Notes under the pieces: model-generated
Told to the model about the DNA's origin: nothing
Seen by the model: only the letters and a program-made list of their open reading frames with translations
Databases searched by the model: none
Position numbers and translations under genes: made by a program
Source of the DNA: Paragonimus skrjabini miyazakii
Lineage: Eukaryota > Platyhelminthes > Trematoda > Plagiorchiida > Troglotrematidae
Assembly: GCA_014338405.1 (NCBI GenBank)
Contig: JTDE01000113.1
Span: 84,003 to 148,002, forward strand
Length of the DNA: 64,000 nt
Direction: 5' to 3'
Shown here: positions 48,941-60,700 of the stretch, piece by piece
Layout of the letters: the number at the start of each line of letters is the position of its first letter
How positions within the stretch are numbered: the stretch's first letter is position 1

Positions 48941-49183
48941 CTAATCATACGGGTTTTGATTAGGTGAATACAAACTGGGAAAACGAGTTGCTACATGTGA
49001 GTACTGATCGAACTGGCCGAGGTGGATAAAGGGTGTCACGTATTGCTTACCAGGATCGTGTTTGTTCGCAAACTGACTTCTCTCGGACTTTACAGACCGT
49101 AAGTGTAGATACTTCTGAATGAAGTATAGAATCAATACTTTTGTTTCACTGAAGGCATGTCGGCGCTCTTTCAGACTAGGCTT
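48941..49183 (-). CDS. unidentified 80-codon open frame (right arm copy)
   Basis: Exact mirror of 48486-48728, with the stop at 48941-48943. It has the same caveats as the left copy. Confidence 0.33.
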   Translation of the reverse strand, partial: KPSLKERRHAFSETKVLILYFIQKYLHLRSVKSERSQFANKHDPGKQYVTPFIHLGQFDQYSHVATRFPSLYSPNQNPYD

Positions 49184-49398
49184 TCAGCGGTTGGTGTTCG
49201 GCAAACCAAAATGAAAAGAGTGTGATCCAACAAAAATCACTACAAGAACAGAGTCAGACAGACACATAGAGAGACTGAATTAGCCACCGCAAGGCCAGCG
49301 AGTCCGACGCACTTTCGTTCACTAGTGCAGCTTTTATTATCTATCAGATGGTGGGAAAATCATCATAGTGGCACAATCCGTCAGAGAAATATTATATT

Positions 49399-49533
49399 TT
49401 TTATTTTGACCATTTGCACCCGCCGGCGCATGATGGTTCCTAATCCAGCAGTCTTTTAAACGCTGAAACGATCTCACAGAAGTGGGTAAGCAGCCGCCAG
49501 TGTCATCGATTGTGGACCATGGTGACCAAAGCA
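49399..49533 (-). CDS. thrombospondin type 1 repeat-like segment (right arm copy)
   Basis: Mirror copy of 48136-48270 with the same translation. If the duplication is real, the window has two divergently placed copies of this exon. If it is an assembly artefact, only one exists. Confidence 0.4.
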
Positions 49534-49680
49534 CTGGGCCGATCAGGCCGAGCGACTGTACGGGAAATGTGCGTACATCTGCCTCACCCACAGCCAGATA
49601 ATTTAGTTGTGGTTTCAGCAGTATGTTGTGCCCGTTCGCTTATTCAACTGGACAAGGACACGTGCACGTTGGTTAAGCCC

Positions 49681-52600
49681 TCTGATCTGGACTCCAGATT
49701 TTGGCATCGGGGTCGAGTTCCGAGAAAATTTGATCATATGAATCCATCTTCAGTCCTAATATTTTCGAATTCTAACATAAACAAGACGCTAATGTGCAGC
49801 CTCTGCAAGTGAATGCTCAATTGTGTCTGATTGCACAAGCCGCTATTAAGTGTGAATCCTGTCGGAGTTGAACTGAATACATTTACTGATCGGGCAATGC
49901 AACTAACGCCATGTTATTGAGGCCATGATTTTAGGGCTTGGAAACGTTTCCATCTGTACAGTTATAATTAGTCTGGTTACTCAGTGTGATGTGTTAATTT
50001 AAACTGTTACTTCTACAAACCCCGAAATATACTGCGTAGCCAGCACCGCATATAGTCGAAAATCGAAAATTTCCCTTAGGATTCTTAGCTGTTATTTGTC
50101 AAATTACAGAAAATGCAAGCAACCCGCGTTTGCCTCTCTCATTGATTCTTCGTGAATGTCACTAAAAGCCTATCCACATAACGTAAAATCTTTACGAGGT
50201 AAGTCGCGGGAGCAGAATTATCGGTGCACAACATGAAGACTTATTGATTTAGGGACTTAATCGAAATAGTTAATTATGGATGCACAAGTTGGCAAGCATT
50301 CCTATGTGCAAATTACAAAACAGCTGTTCCTATAAAAAGAGCACTGTGAAATATTACCATGACTATGTTGGATATAGATGGCTAGACACAAGCGATAATA
50401 TCGAACCTGGCGGATGCATCCATTTCACCAATTACGTGTTTTTTCATAAGTTTCTTTAATGTCGATAACATACGCTGAACTAAGGCTAATCTGCCTTATA
50501 CTGATGCACTTAACCAACAATGCGATGTGAACCGATTCCTAATCCTATTGATGAACACAGTAGAACTTCTGCGACTGTGTTGCTAAAGTCGTATGGTCTG
50601 GTATTTACCCAAATCCCCTTCAACGCTTTTAGTTTGGTAACAGACTCTTCTAAGGAGTGTTATAAATTAAAGCCTCAACCGTCATTCTACTTTATACAAC
50701 TGTGAACAACAAAACAATAAATACCACTTACTGGGCCTCCAATTGTGCTATGTGAGTTTATTTGCCGTTGGAAATACGCATATGTCAATGCGCAATGGAG
50801 TCAGATGGGTGATTTTGTGCTAAGGAAATTTGTTTGCTTGTTTATTGACACATGTGACATGAAATTCATGAGCTTTCATTTTAATACACATTAAAACAAA
50901 TCGGTTATTAGCCTCCACACTCATGCTCGTGAATGAGTCGTTGTACACAAAGTGTTCGCATCTGCGGTTAGGAACAACATCAATATAGGTGTAGACGGGG
51001 TCTGACTAAAATATTATAGGGGTGTGATAAACTTCTTAGAAAAACGAAGCGTTATTAGACGGCACAATAAATTCTTTTAGTTATGAAAGGTGATAAACCC
51101 AAAATGAGCATTCAGAGGATTCTTGTAAATTTTCACATACAGGTTTATTTAATACAATGGGAAAGAAGACATTTTCCCCATTTTTTCTAGAACACATATG
51201 TGTCTTAGCCATTGTGAAGTCAGAATCGTAGGAGTATTAATTGTAACTCGAGAATAGCGTGACAACGTGACAGTCGCCTTCTGTTCTGTCCAATCACTAT
51301 AGAAGACTTTCTGCCAACACGTGATTAAATCTCAAAGCAACCACAAGAAACGGCATGTAAAATTTGGCAAACTTTATTTACGCAAAAACAAACTGTCCCG
51401 CTTCATAAATATGATTTTTAATAATTCCTTGTTTGATGGCTAAAGTTTTCCTACATCCAGATTGGAGACTGGGATTGTCATTCACAACCCGATAACACGG
51501 TGAAGTGGAAACCCTCATAAATTATGCTAAGCCGGTTTTGAATGACTGACTCTGGTCATAATCAAATTAAATGTGACTAAGTGATAAGGAACCTTCACAA
51601 ACAGCAGAATGATTCAAAATAACAACATGCAAATAATTGTAATCATAAAGACATATTAGCGCCAGTGAAAAATGTACTCAAGCAGCTCATGGGAAAGCGT
51701 GTAGTTGATTGTGATCCTCTTTAATTTAGCTCATCACTTCATTTCGTTTGTTGTTTGTTTTCACCTTTTGTAGAAATAAATTTTGAAACTTTGAGCAGAT
51801 CGACAATCTGAGTGTAAATATTAGAAAGTAAGCCTATAGTAACAGGAAAATATGGACATTCTGGACAAAATAACAGCAAACGAAATCTTATTTGTTATTT
51901 TGATTGAAATTCAGAAATTATTATCATACAAACTTCTCCTTTAAGTAACTTTCAACGTGGTATAAATTGTCAGTTCGTTCAGAAAACGTCACATGAATTG
52001 GATAATCATCCGGAAGCTGGTATGAAGCATACTTTTCAACTAGTTTTTAAGTTAGATCCACAACGTAACTAGATGAACAACTCGAAAACGAAATACAACA
52101 CTCAATTTGTTACGGCGTAACTGGTGTATGGGTGAGTTTAAAAAAGTACGTATTTCTCATAACCGATGCGTCTGGTAATGAATGACGAATAAATAGACCT
52201 TGTGATAGTGAATGGGTGTATTTATACATTTGCAAATTCAAAACCGTCTTTCGTGTAATGTACATTATCGAATAAAACAACGGTCTATCAAATGTAACTG
52301 AACTACAAACTTATATTTCATATTGTGGGTTCATTTAGGCGACAATTGCATTTGACGAATAATTACTTTAAATGCTACGGTGGTCAGCTCGAAATGCCAT
52401 AAGATTCTTTGAAAGCATCCTTAGTCACTTTCACTGAAATATATTGAAATTGTTTCTTGTCGGTGTATGTACACTAACTACACTATTTCGGTAGACTAGT
52501 ATAGTATCAACTGCTGGCCCACAAGAACTTGTGAACCATAGGGTGATACATTATTCAATAGCTCTAATCCTCTGTGGAATTTGGCTTTTGATTTAACAAG

Positions 52601-53172
52601 AAAACGTAGAAAGACTAGTTCAACAAGTGACTTATTACGAGGAAGGAGTTAATTAAATTTTGGGCCATCTACTAATTGGCAACTTTGAATCACGTGACTA
52701 CAGTGTTATAATTGGCGAAAGTTGGAAAGTTACTCTTCAGTTTTACCGAAGTAGCAGGTGACTTGAACGAATGTTCGCCTGGACGACTAGATAATGGGAC
52801 GCACTATTAAAGCTGCAGCACTTGATACGCTTTTGGCACCAGTGATCCTGTAGATTGCCTTTTGAAGTGTGACTTTTGTTATAAATTTGGGTTGGTTGTA
52901 GAACCTTGAAAATTTGCTTTCCTAAATACAGCAGCTTGCAGCAAACAAACAAATTAAGGGTGCAGATTCATAGCAAACTTCAAAGATGTCATGTTCTATA
53001 CAATTGAGATGTACCAATAAGGAATTGATAGTAGAACACCATGGTAAAATGACTAATCTACTGCTGTCAGTAGAATGCAATATTTTCAGTTAGTTTAAGA
53101 GGATGACTACACATTTATTCAAATCTAGCTTACAATCTGAGTATGTGTGATTGTAGAGCTGACACTCTTTTT
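49681..53172. other. unassigned DNA
   Basis: The first 45 bases look like the rest of a tRNA-like sequence (TCTGGACTCCAGA hairpin, GGGTCGAGTTCC as B box, near 49685-49720). The remainder is AT-rich and empty of motif-bearing frames. Confidence 0.3.
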
Positions 53173-53619
53173 CTAGTGAATGAAGTCGGAAGTATCCGGC
53201 TCACTTATATTCCAAATGAAAGTCAAAGTGAAACTAATAGAAACAAACTTTACTCCAGCTTGACCACCTGCTATATATTTTTGTTTTTGGCTAAAGGGGG
53301 TGTATATAACTGAATGACAACCAGGATTAGGTTGATCGTGATTAAGTGAAAGACGGATAATTAGATAAATAGCAAACACGACGTTTGTGTGGTTGGGACC
53401 ACCAACCAAGTTGGTTCCGAATGATGAGGCCAAACTTTTATATAGGTTAGACACCGTGTGTGGCCAATATAGCCCATAGCCCAAACGGAGTGCCTTTGAT
53501 AGCATAACTCCGAGTAAGGCACACTGATTGCTACCGCTTCTGCTGGTCGAGTGATATCGTGTTCTACGTTTCTCGACATACTGGTCTTCACAGTTATGGA
53601 TAGTCACACAACCCGCCAA
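53173..53619 (-). other. longest uninterrupted ATG frame in the window, unidentified
   Basis: This is a 148-codon minus-strand frame overlapping a 76-codon frame in another phase. Composition changes midway: the first half (CEDQYVEKRRTRYHSTSRSG) is polar, the second half hydrophobic. A TATA-like CTATATAAAAG lies inside it (complement at 53435-53445), and a near-palindrome GGAACCAACTTGGTTGG follows. That pattern suggests a promoter-bearing repeat such as a solo LTR rather than a protein gene. No terminal repeat pair or domain could be shown. Confidence 0.25.
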
Positions 53620-54480
53620 ACATATAGGCCATGCTACATGCAGTGATTAAAACTACCTCGTGCTTTTGGCATCGAAACGTGGCATTGTTAACCGTTTGTC
53701 CACCCACTCTGCTCCCCGCCCATTGATGATCAGTACTTATTTGGCAGGTATACTGATTTACATCGTTTTAAAATCTGAGGAGAAAAAGTCTGTAAAATCG
53801 GTTCTGTGTTCTGCACCTTCGTTTATTCCTAAGGTACCTGAGTAATATGTGATATTATTTTTTCATCACTTCACACAAACAGCATAGAATAAACACACAC
53901 GCTCATACATGAATGTAGCCCGACGATTTTCTGTTCGCACACTCAAAAGTCGACTTGTGAATGTATAAATAACTTAGTGAGGTAATTGCCAATTGAGCAA
54001 TACTAGTCACTTCTCATGCACTTCGTTAAACGGTCGATGGTTTGACCGAATGAATGAAACCTCGGCTAATAGTTAGGAATAAGGATGGCTTCACTAAAAC
54101 TTGGTACCTTCAGTTTCCGTTTATACAGCGATAAATTGAAGGAGTTAACCTAATCCAACTCGTGATTTATTAGTATGTCGACTTGTATCAATGAATGGTT
54201 TGCTATTTGAGGCTAATTGTTCAGTGATTTGAAGTTACCAACTCGTTAGTACATGGCGATCTCAAGTAGTACAGTACCATACTACAGGATGAACAAGTGA
54301 AATTTATCGTTAGAAGGCTATCCATTTTTGCATGTATTTCCGTTATTGTTCTTCGGTGGGTGTCCTCTGGTGAGTGATACCAAACGCAACTTAAAATCTG
54401 CCTTAACTGCATTGTGTGCGGCTACACTCTAACACTTCGAATGTATCATCAAACTGCCAGCTTTTCAAAATCACGAATAC
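53620..54480. other. unassigned DNA
   Basis: No gene, RNA or known repeat seen. Confidence 0.3.
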
Positions 54481-54481
54481 A

Positions 54482-54700
54482 GTTAGTATGATTGATGTGC
54501 TTTGCGTTGTGCGTAGGTACTTACACAAGCAGGGTAAATCGCCAATTTTCTCGTCGAATATCTGACTGTATCTCAAACCTGCAGAAACGATTGTTGTGGC
54601 ATCTGCCTCAAGTTGCCGCGCCTGCGGTCAAAAGTACTACATCATCCATTGTTGAAATTCTCCTGACCATCTTATCTAATATGACCCGGTCAGTTTAGGT
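54482..54700 (+). mobile_element. Penelope-like GIY-YIG scrap
   Basis: The frame at 54492-54698 contains CVGTYTSRVNRQFSRRISDC, which parallels the PLE core CxxxYIGRTxRxLxxRIxEH. It is followed by LQKRLLWHL and STTSSIVEILL, at the place of the SSIxxHL element. The glycine of the GRT triplet is changed to S and the histidine is lost. It ends at TAG 54696-54698. Confidence 0.5.
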
Positions 54701-57700
54701 TGTTCTTCTGCAATCAAAACGTTTATGTACTGGTTTTCCACAAAACGTTGCTCATCAGGACTCACAAGTCAGTGTTGTGTGTACAAAATCTTTTGGATTG
54801 CTTCAAATTAAACATCACCCAAACTTGACCACAGCTTCAGCACTCGAGTGAAACCTTCGGTTAATACACTTCGATACAAGCACCAGATCGTAGTTTCTCA
54901 TTCATTAGAGTTCATCAATAGTGCGTATTCTCGTCCAGACAAGATTTTGTACTCAGATTCTAGTGCGTGTGGGATCAGCGCAAAGCTAGGATCTCACAAT
55001 TGGCATAGCGGAATATTTATGTGCAAATGCTTAAGTGCAACTTTGTGTAAACAGTGTTCACTTTGCCAGCTCATTTCAGAAGGATAAAAAACAGAATCGC
55101 TCTGTTCAGTCTAATTGATATCCCTATAATCACAAGTTCTGAATTAGGTTGAAGTTACTGTCTTAATTTAAGCAAGTGTGCACAGTATGAACCCTTAATG
55201 GACGTTCGAGGATTTGGATTATTTGAAAACAATTAGGCCGCCGGAATGCTATGGTGTAATTTACGTGATGCTTTTTATGATTTTAAGCATGTTCCCTTAC
55301 TGTTTACCGCTACACTTCCGATTTTTATGATCTGCATATTGTACGCAAGTGACTGACGATGGTAAACTATGTGTTATACACTGCACGATTTGTGTCTATT
55401 CTGAAAACTTCTGAACATGTTTTAAACCCATTTGTAGCAGTAAGAAAGTACAAAAGATAAACAGTTACCTTCATGTGTTGCGGTGAGGCATTTGGAATTA
55501 AGATTATAAGTGAAGTTAACGTTTACGACCATAATCTCATGTGGAAACGTTCCAGGGATAAACTTTTATGAAAGTATTTCATGAACATGTAAAAGTTATA
55601 GTTAAATAATCCCTCTAGAAAGCATATGGCTGCCCTCAGTATTGCCCGAATATCGTTAAGATATACAAAACGGTACGTTCTAAGAAAAACGGTGTATATA
55701 AACACGTCGGGACCCATTGTGTCACTGCAATCAATCTGCGCCTACAAGCTTGTGTCATAATGTGAATGCCAATCATCCAAACGTTTTGGCATTCATGCAT
55801 GCTAATTATTTTCTATTGATTGGCTTGTATGTGTTAGCTGCCAAGCAGAATCGATTGCACGAAACTAAGAGTTTAAACACAAAATTTTCTAGAAGACAAA
55901 TGGATACATTCTTCTCTATGACGCTGACCCACACGATTATCCTGGAGCTATCAGTAGCCTGCGTACGTGAGCAAACTAGTGACATTTTCCCTTTTGTTTT
56001 CAGAGCAAAATACTTCAACGATTTTGTGAGCTCAGTTACTCATCAAAGCTGTCATCTTTAATAAAGGCAAATATAAAGGTCTATTTGAGGTACGAAGCAT
56101 TGCAATTTTAGAAGAGCAATAAGTTTCAAGGATAACACGAACTAGATTTCCGTAATTCAATCGCTAGTGTTCTAATGATGAAAGTGCGCGATGAGTAGTG
56201 CAAGCAAAAATTCAAGTGATATACCTCAAGCTTTAGTTTAGTTTACATAGTTCTATTCAGTCATTTTTTTTTTACCATGCATCAATCTCTGAAGTCAACA
56301 TCCTATGTTAGAATCTGGTACAGTTTGAAGGCGCACCAAAGCACCAGCTGGTGGTTGATTGGAATCAGTTTTCTCTACAATAAACTGGTATGTATATTAC
56401 TCACAGTAGCTACAGAAAAAACTTCGGAACGCTAAAGCGAAAGAGGCAACGGTTTTCGTGTGGAAACAGGTTCCTTAGCAATGTTTTATATAATGTACAA
56501 ATCAAGAAACCAAAAGTGTAGCAGAGGCCCTCGCAAGGAAAATATGCCACCTTAAATCTTCGCTCACGATATAATTTTTACGAGGATATGCTAAACTAAT
56601 TCAAACCTATATAGGGAGGTGTAATAATTCAATTACATTTTCTGTTCATGGTCTGGAGGTTTTATGTACAGTCATTTCGTCTGACCAATAACTATCGACT
56701 TGGAACCTGTGGCGTTTCTTCTTCATGCGCGAAGCAAATTGATGGTTGTATCATATAGTTGAAGAAATTGAATAGAACATCCTCCTTATTACTGATAACA
56801 CGTAAAATGAATATTACTACTAGAGAGAGTCGACGGCTGATCAGTAGTGAAATCTTTATTTAGCTTTAAACATATTATATGATATTGTAGGTAAATAAAA
56901 AATAATCAAAGCACATAAGAAGCAGATGCAGTTTCTATCAACGTACAAGTCTTTGAAAAAGTACGAATATATAATGATAAAGATGGTTAGAAGCAACGAT
57001 AATTTTCATCCGGCGGAACAGAATATACATTATCTGATCGATAGACGATTTCATGGAAGTTTTACTCGATAAATATATCAAACTACACATGTCTTTCACA
57101 TTCGCTTCCCTGTTAGATGCACTGTCCTAATACTAAAGAGAAACATTTCGTCTAAGCATTAGGTGTTTTGAGCTTTAAACCCCGACCTGTTTTGCTCGAG
57201 CAAGCATAGGCCCATAGTTTCTTACAATAACAGACGATAGTAAATACAAAGAACGAAACGCCAGTTAACAGAAATTAATCGCTGAATTACTGTCAAGTTA
57301 TCTAAGTGCTACACACAGCGCTGAAGGTAGAACTCAGTATCAACCAATATAACCTAAGCAGTTACTAGCGTAGTTTCTGAGTTACAGCAATGCTTCTATA
57401 TGCTAGTGGGCCGGAAGACATATTTTCAAACTTAAACTCTAAAACATATATTGCATAACTGTTTTCAAAGTTAGGAAACTTGTTTACGCACGGTCTAATG
57501 TGACATAGATGGTTGGACACAGTCGAAAGTTGCAGGGAAAGAGAACTTTTTGCTGTATTTCAAGAAATTGTTGGTGGAACAATCACTTGTGAAACGTGTA
57601 TGGGAAGAAGCGATTCGTTTTTAAAGTTTAATGTTTCTTTAATTCACCAAACACAGGCTGCCAGTTATTTGGTTGCATGTGGATTATTTCGATTAGGATA

Positions 57701-60700
57701 CTCGATTTATTAAGAAGACTAGAGTTTTTGTGAGACAAAATAACTATACTGATGCTGTTTCAATTCATCTTCGATAAGCTGTGCTCTGTATTCCGTTAAC
57801 CCTACCGAAACAAATCTACGAATTTCGCAAGTTTCCGAACACTTTGAAGCTAGGATACTGTTTTTGAGAACCAACCCACTTTCTGTTTGATGTACCATTT
57901 TGTATCACCCTTACGACATGGAAGAACAAAGACGAAAGTATCATTTACCTTAGATCAACTCAGTTGATCACCACTGACTGCTGCTGAGTTGATCTACACA
58001 ATGTTTACCTATGACGAACCTTCTAGAGTTGACGAAGGGAAGTTCGAAGATGAAGCGGTGGAATATATCACATGGACTGAAAATTGGACATCACGTTTAA
58101 CGCTCGCGATGCGATTCTTTCTGGCACTTCTTAACGTATGGCTGAATAACCACGGCCTAATTGTCCAGTGGTTAACATGGTCTCCTGACTTGTTTCCTAA
58201 AACCACAGGTGTTGTTGGATAACCTCGCTGATAACCATATTTAAGGTTGAAAAATAATACAGGTGTTGAACCTGTTGGACAATTTTGATTGTCTCGAGGT
58301 TACTTCCTGCATATAACTTCCAGCTCCAGCTATGCACTGTTTTGACATTTTTCTTTCGTTTTGTTTAGTTGAATTCATTTGATAGAAGCTCAACAGAACC
58401 AGTTCATACTACCGAAATGTAAGTTTGTTATGATCAATTTGAATATTAAACATAGTTAGTTTTATATGGGTACTGCAATGGAAGCGAATCAAAGACTACA
58501 GTTGAAACGCTTTCAAATAATTGTAGTCAGTCCACTTGTTTCTAAATCATGCGCTTCTAAATTTCACCGGTAACTTTCATTTTCAGAAGCTAGCATAAGG
58601 ATAAACTACTAGCCACAAACTCCTTGAAAATAAATTCCTGAATCTAACCACAATATCCTTGAATCTCACAGTGCCTGGTTTCACATAAGTTCATCCATAA
58701 TTTTGTTAAATTTGGAGAACTCGCGAACGCAAGAAACATAAATCTTTTTACATCCTGAGAAACAATATAGCCAACACTTTTGTTAATCAGCTAAGTTTAA
58801 TGGACAGATGTAATTCACATCGAATTACTAATGAGTGCCAAATTTTGGTGTCTACAGTTTTCTCTACCATTTCTCATAACCGCACTGCAAATCAAGCAGA
58901 CATTTATTAATATATTAGATACGGTAAAGGTCAGTCTTGATGTAGACTGCAAGGGCATACCACAGCTGGAGCGCTTGCCAACAGAACCTGAGCTGCGGGA
59001 AGGATAAGAATAATAAAAATCAGCAATTTCGTTCATACCTCTGTTCATTAGTTGTCTATTTTTAAACAAGACATTGGCTTAAATTGAACTGTCTAGTCCA
59101 ACGCCTCCACAATGTTGTGTGTTTCATCGGTCTCCAGGCCCATTCACTTCTGGTGTTAGCTGTTCGATAAAGCGCGCACACATGTTACTACATAAGAGTT
59201 TTTTGCCTGGCTTCGTGTCTTTTTTATCCATCGCTGATGTATTCATTTGCTGGAGGTATAGCGCGATTATGAACCATGTCATTTTTTGTTCTCTCGAAGT
59301 TATGCATAAAAGGATATTGCTTAATCACCTCTGGGGAAGAATAAAACAAATTATTAGTTCTATAGAATTGTCTTTCACGATGGTGATTTTAAACGGTTGG
59401 GTAACGGTTTATACGTCGTACCCTCCATTATACTTATTCACAGCGTTGATCGCCGTAAACTTATCGCTTCAGTAGTCCTTTCCAATCGGTAGTCTGCCAA
59501 TCACAAGCGGTCCAGAATCCCACCAACGCGTTCCAAACAATTTCCCTCATTATGTGTGAGTAGTGCGTCTATTTATTACTTATTTTGTGGCAATTACATT
59601 GATTATGAAAATATTTTTCAGAAAGTTTCATTGCTTTGTCCGGAGTGTAACCACTGACATGTATGTGGCACATGCTCTACTAGTTGACCTGCTAAGGCCC
59701 AGTGGAAGATTGGAAATTTCGCATCAGAATTCCATTGTTTATCGGATGGTTTGTAGTTAGTTACTTTACTTGAAATTCCTCTTAATCACTTTGACGTCAT
59801 GACAGCAATTTCCTTGTCAAAGTTCTGATTTACTGGGCAGTTCCAAATTACCAGCAACAGTTTTGTGAAAAAGTTCAGTTTCATTGCTGATGAGTAGTTG
59901 AGTTTCAATCCAAAAGTTTAGTTTCATTTGTGTTTTTTCACACAAAAATTGAGAGGAATTGAAAAACCCGTTTTTACTGGGATTGCCCGCAGAATCTAGG
60001 TCTAAACTGTATAGAACAGATTATGAATTAAAGCGATAAGGGTATTTTTGTAGTCACAAAGCGTTTACAACTAATTGGGACGGATATAAAGAGATGCCAA
60101 TGGAAAATCAGCAAACTTCCGTATACTCAAGCGGACCGCAAACGTTCAAAGTTTCTAATCAAATGCTTTACCCCATTGAAGAGTTGAAGCCATTGAACGT
60201 AAAGTTGTTGACGTAAATACTTTGTTTCATTTATTTACTTATTCAAGAGGCAGTATTCAGAAAACCAGATTTGTTTTCTGGATGTTCTGGGAGCAATTTG
60301 ATTATAAGTAACTGTTCATGGTGAAGTTGTTTCATTTATGTATAGAAGGTAAGTAACGATCCAGCCTATTAGTATTTCACCAACTTGCTATTGTGAGTCG
60401 AATACGGATGAAAAATATAGTATTATTCCATAACTAGTTCGCTGTGAAAACAATTTATTCCAACGTTAACACTAATTCTGTTTTGAGCAAATAATCCCGA
60501 ACATCAGTAATGACAGGTGCCATGAGTTAACTTTGAATGCATTTTTAATTCAGGAGTAAATCGACCAGTGAACTCAACTGGACATTATTCGTCCCTGAGA
60601 TCAAATTATATACTTGTATATGTTGTCTGTTGCTGATCTTCGCTTTATTCTGGTTGGTTGTTTAAACATATCCATAAAACTTAAATTTATCGTTAAAGTT

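Larger units (their letters stand above)
48885..49680 (-). repeat. right arm of gap-centred inverted duplication
   Basis: Reverse complement of 47989-48784. It carries mirrored copies of the 80-codon frame (48941-49183, minus), the tRNA-like scrap (49264-49324) and the TSR-like segment (49399-49533, minus). The outer end lies near TTGGTTAAGC at 49671-49680. Beyond it the sequence is unrelated to the left flank. Confidence 0.95.

Noticed and set aside
49510..49812. 100-codon plus-strand frame at the right arm edge
   Set aside because: It is antisense to the TSR-like frame and runs out of the duplicated arm into unrelated sequence.
59119..59475. 118-codon hydrophobic plus-strand frame
   Set aside because: Irregular hydrophobic composition without a family pattern, probably chance.
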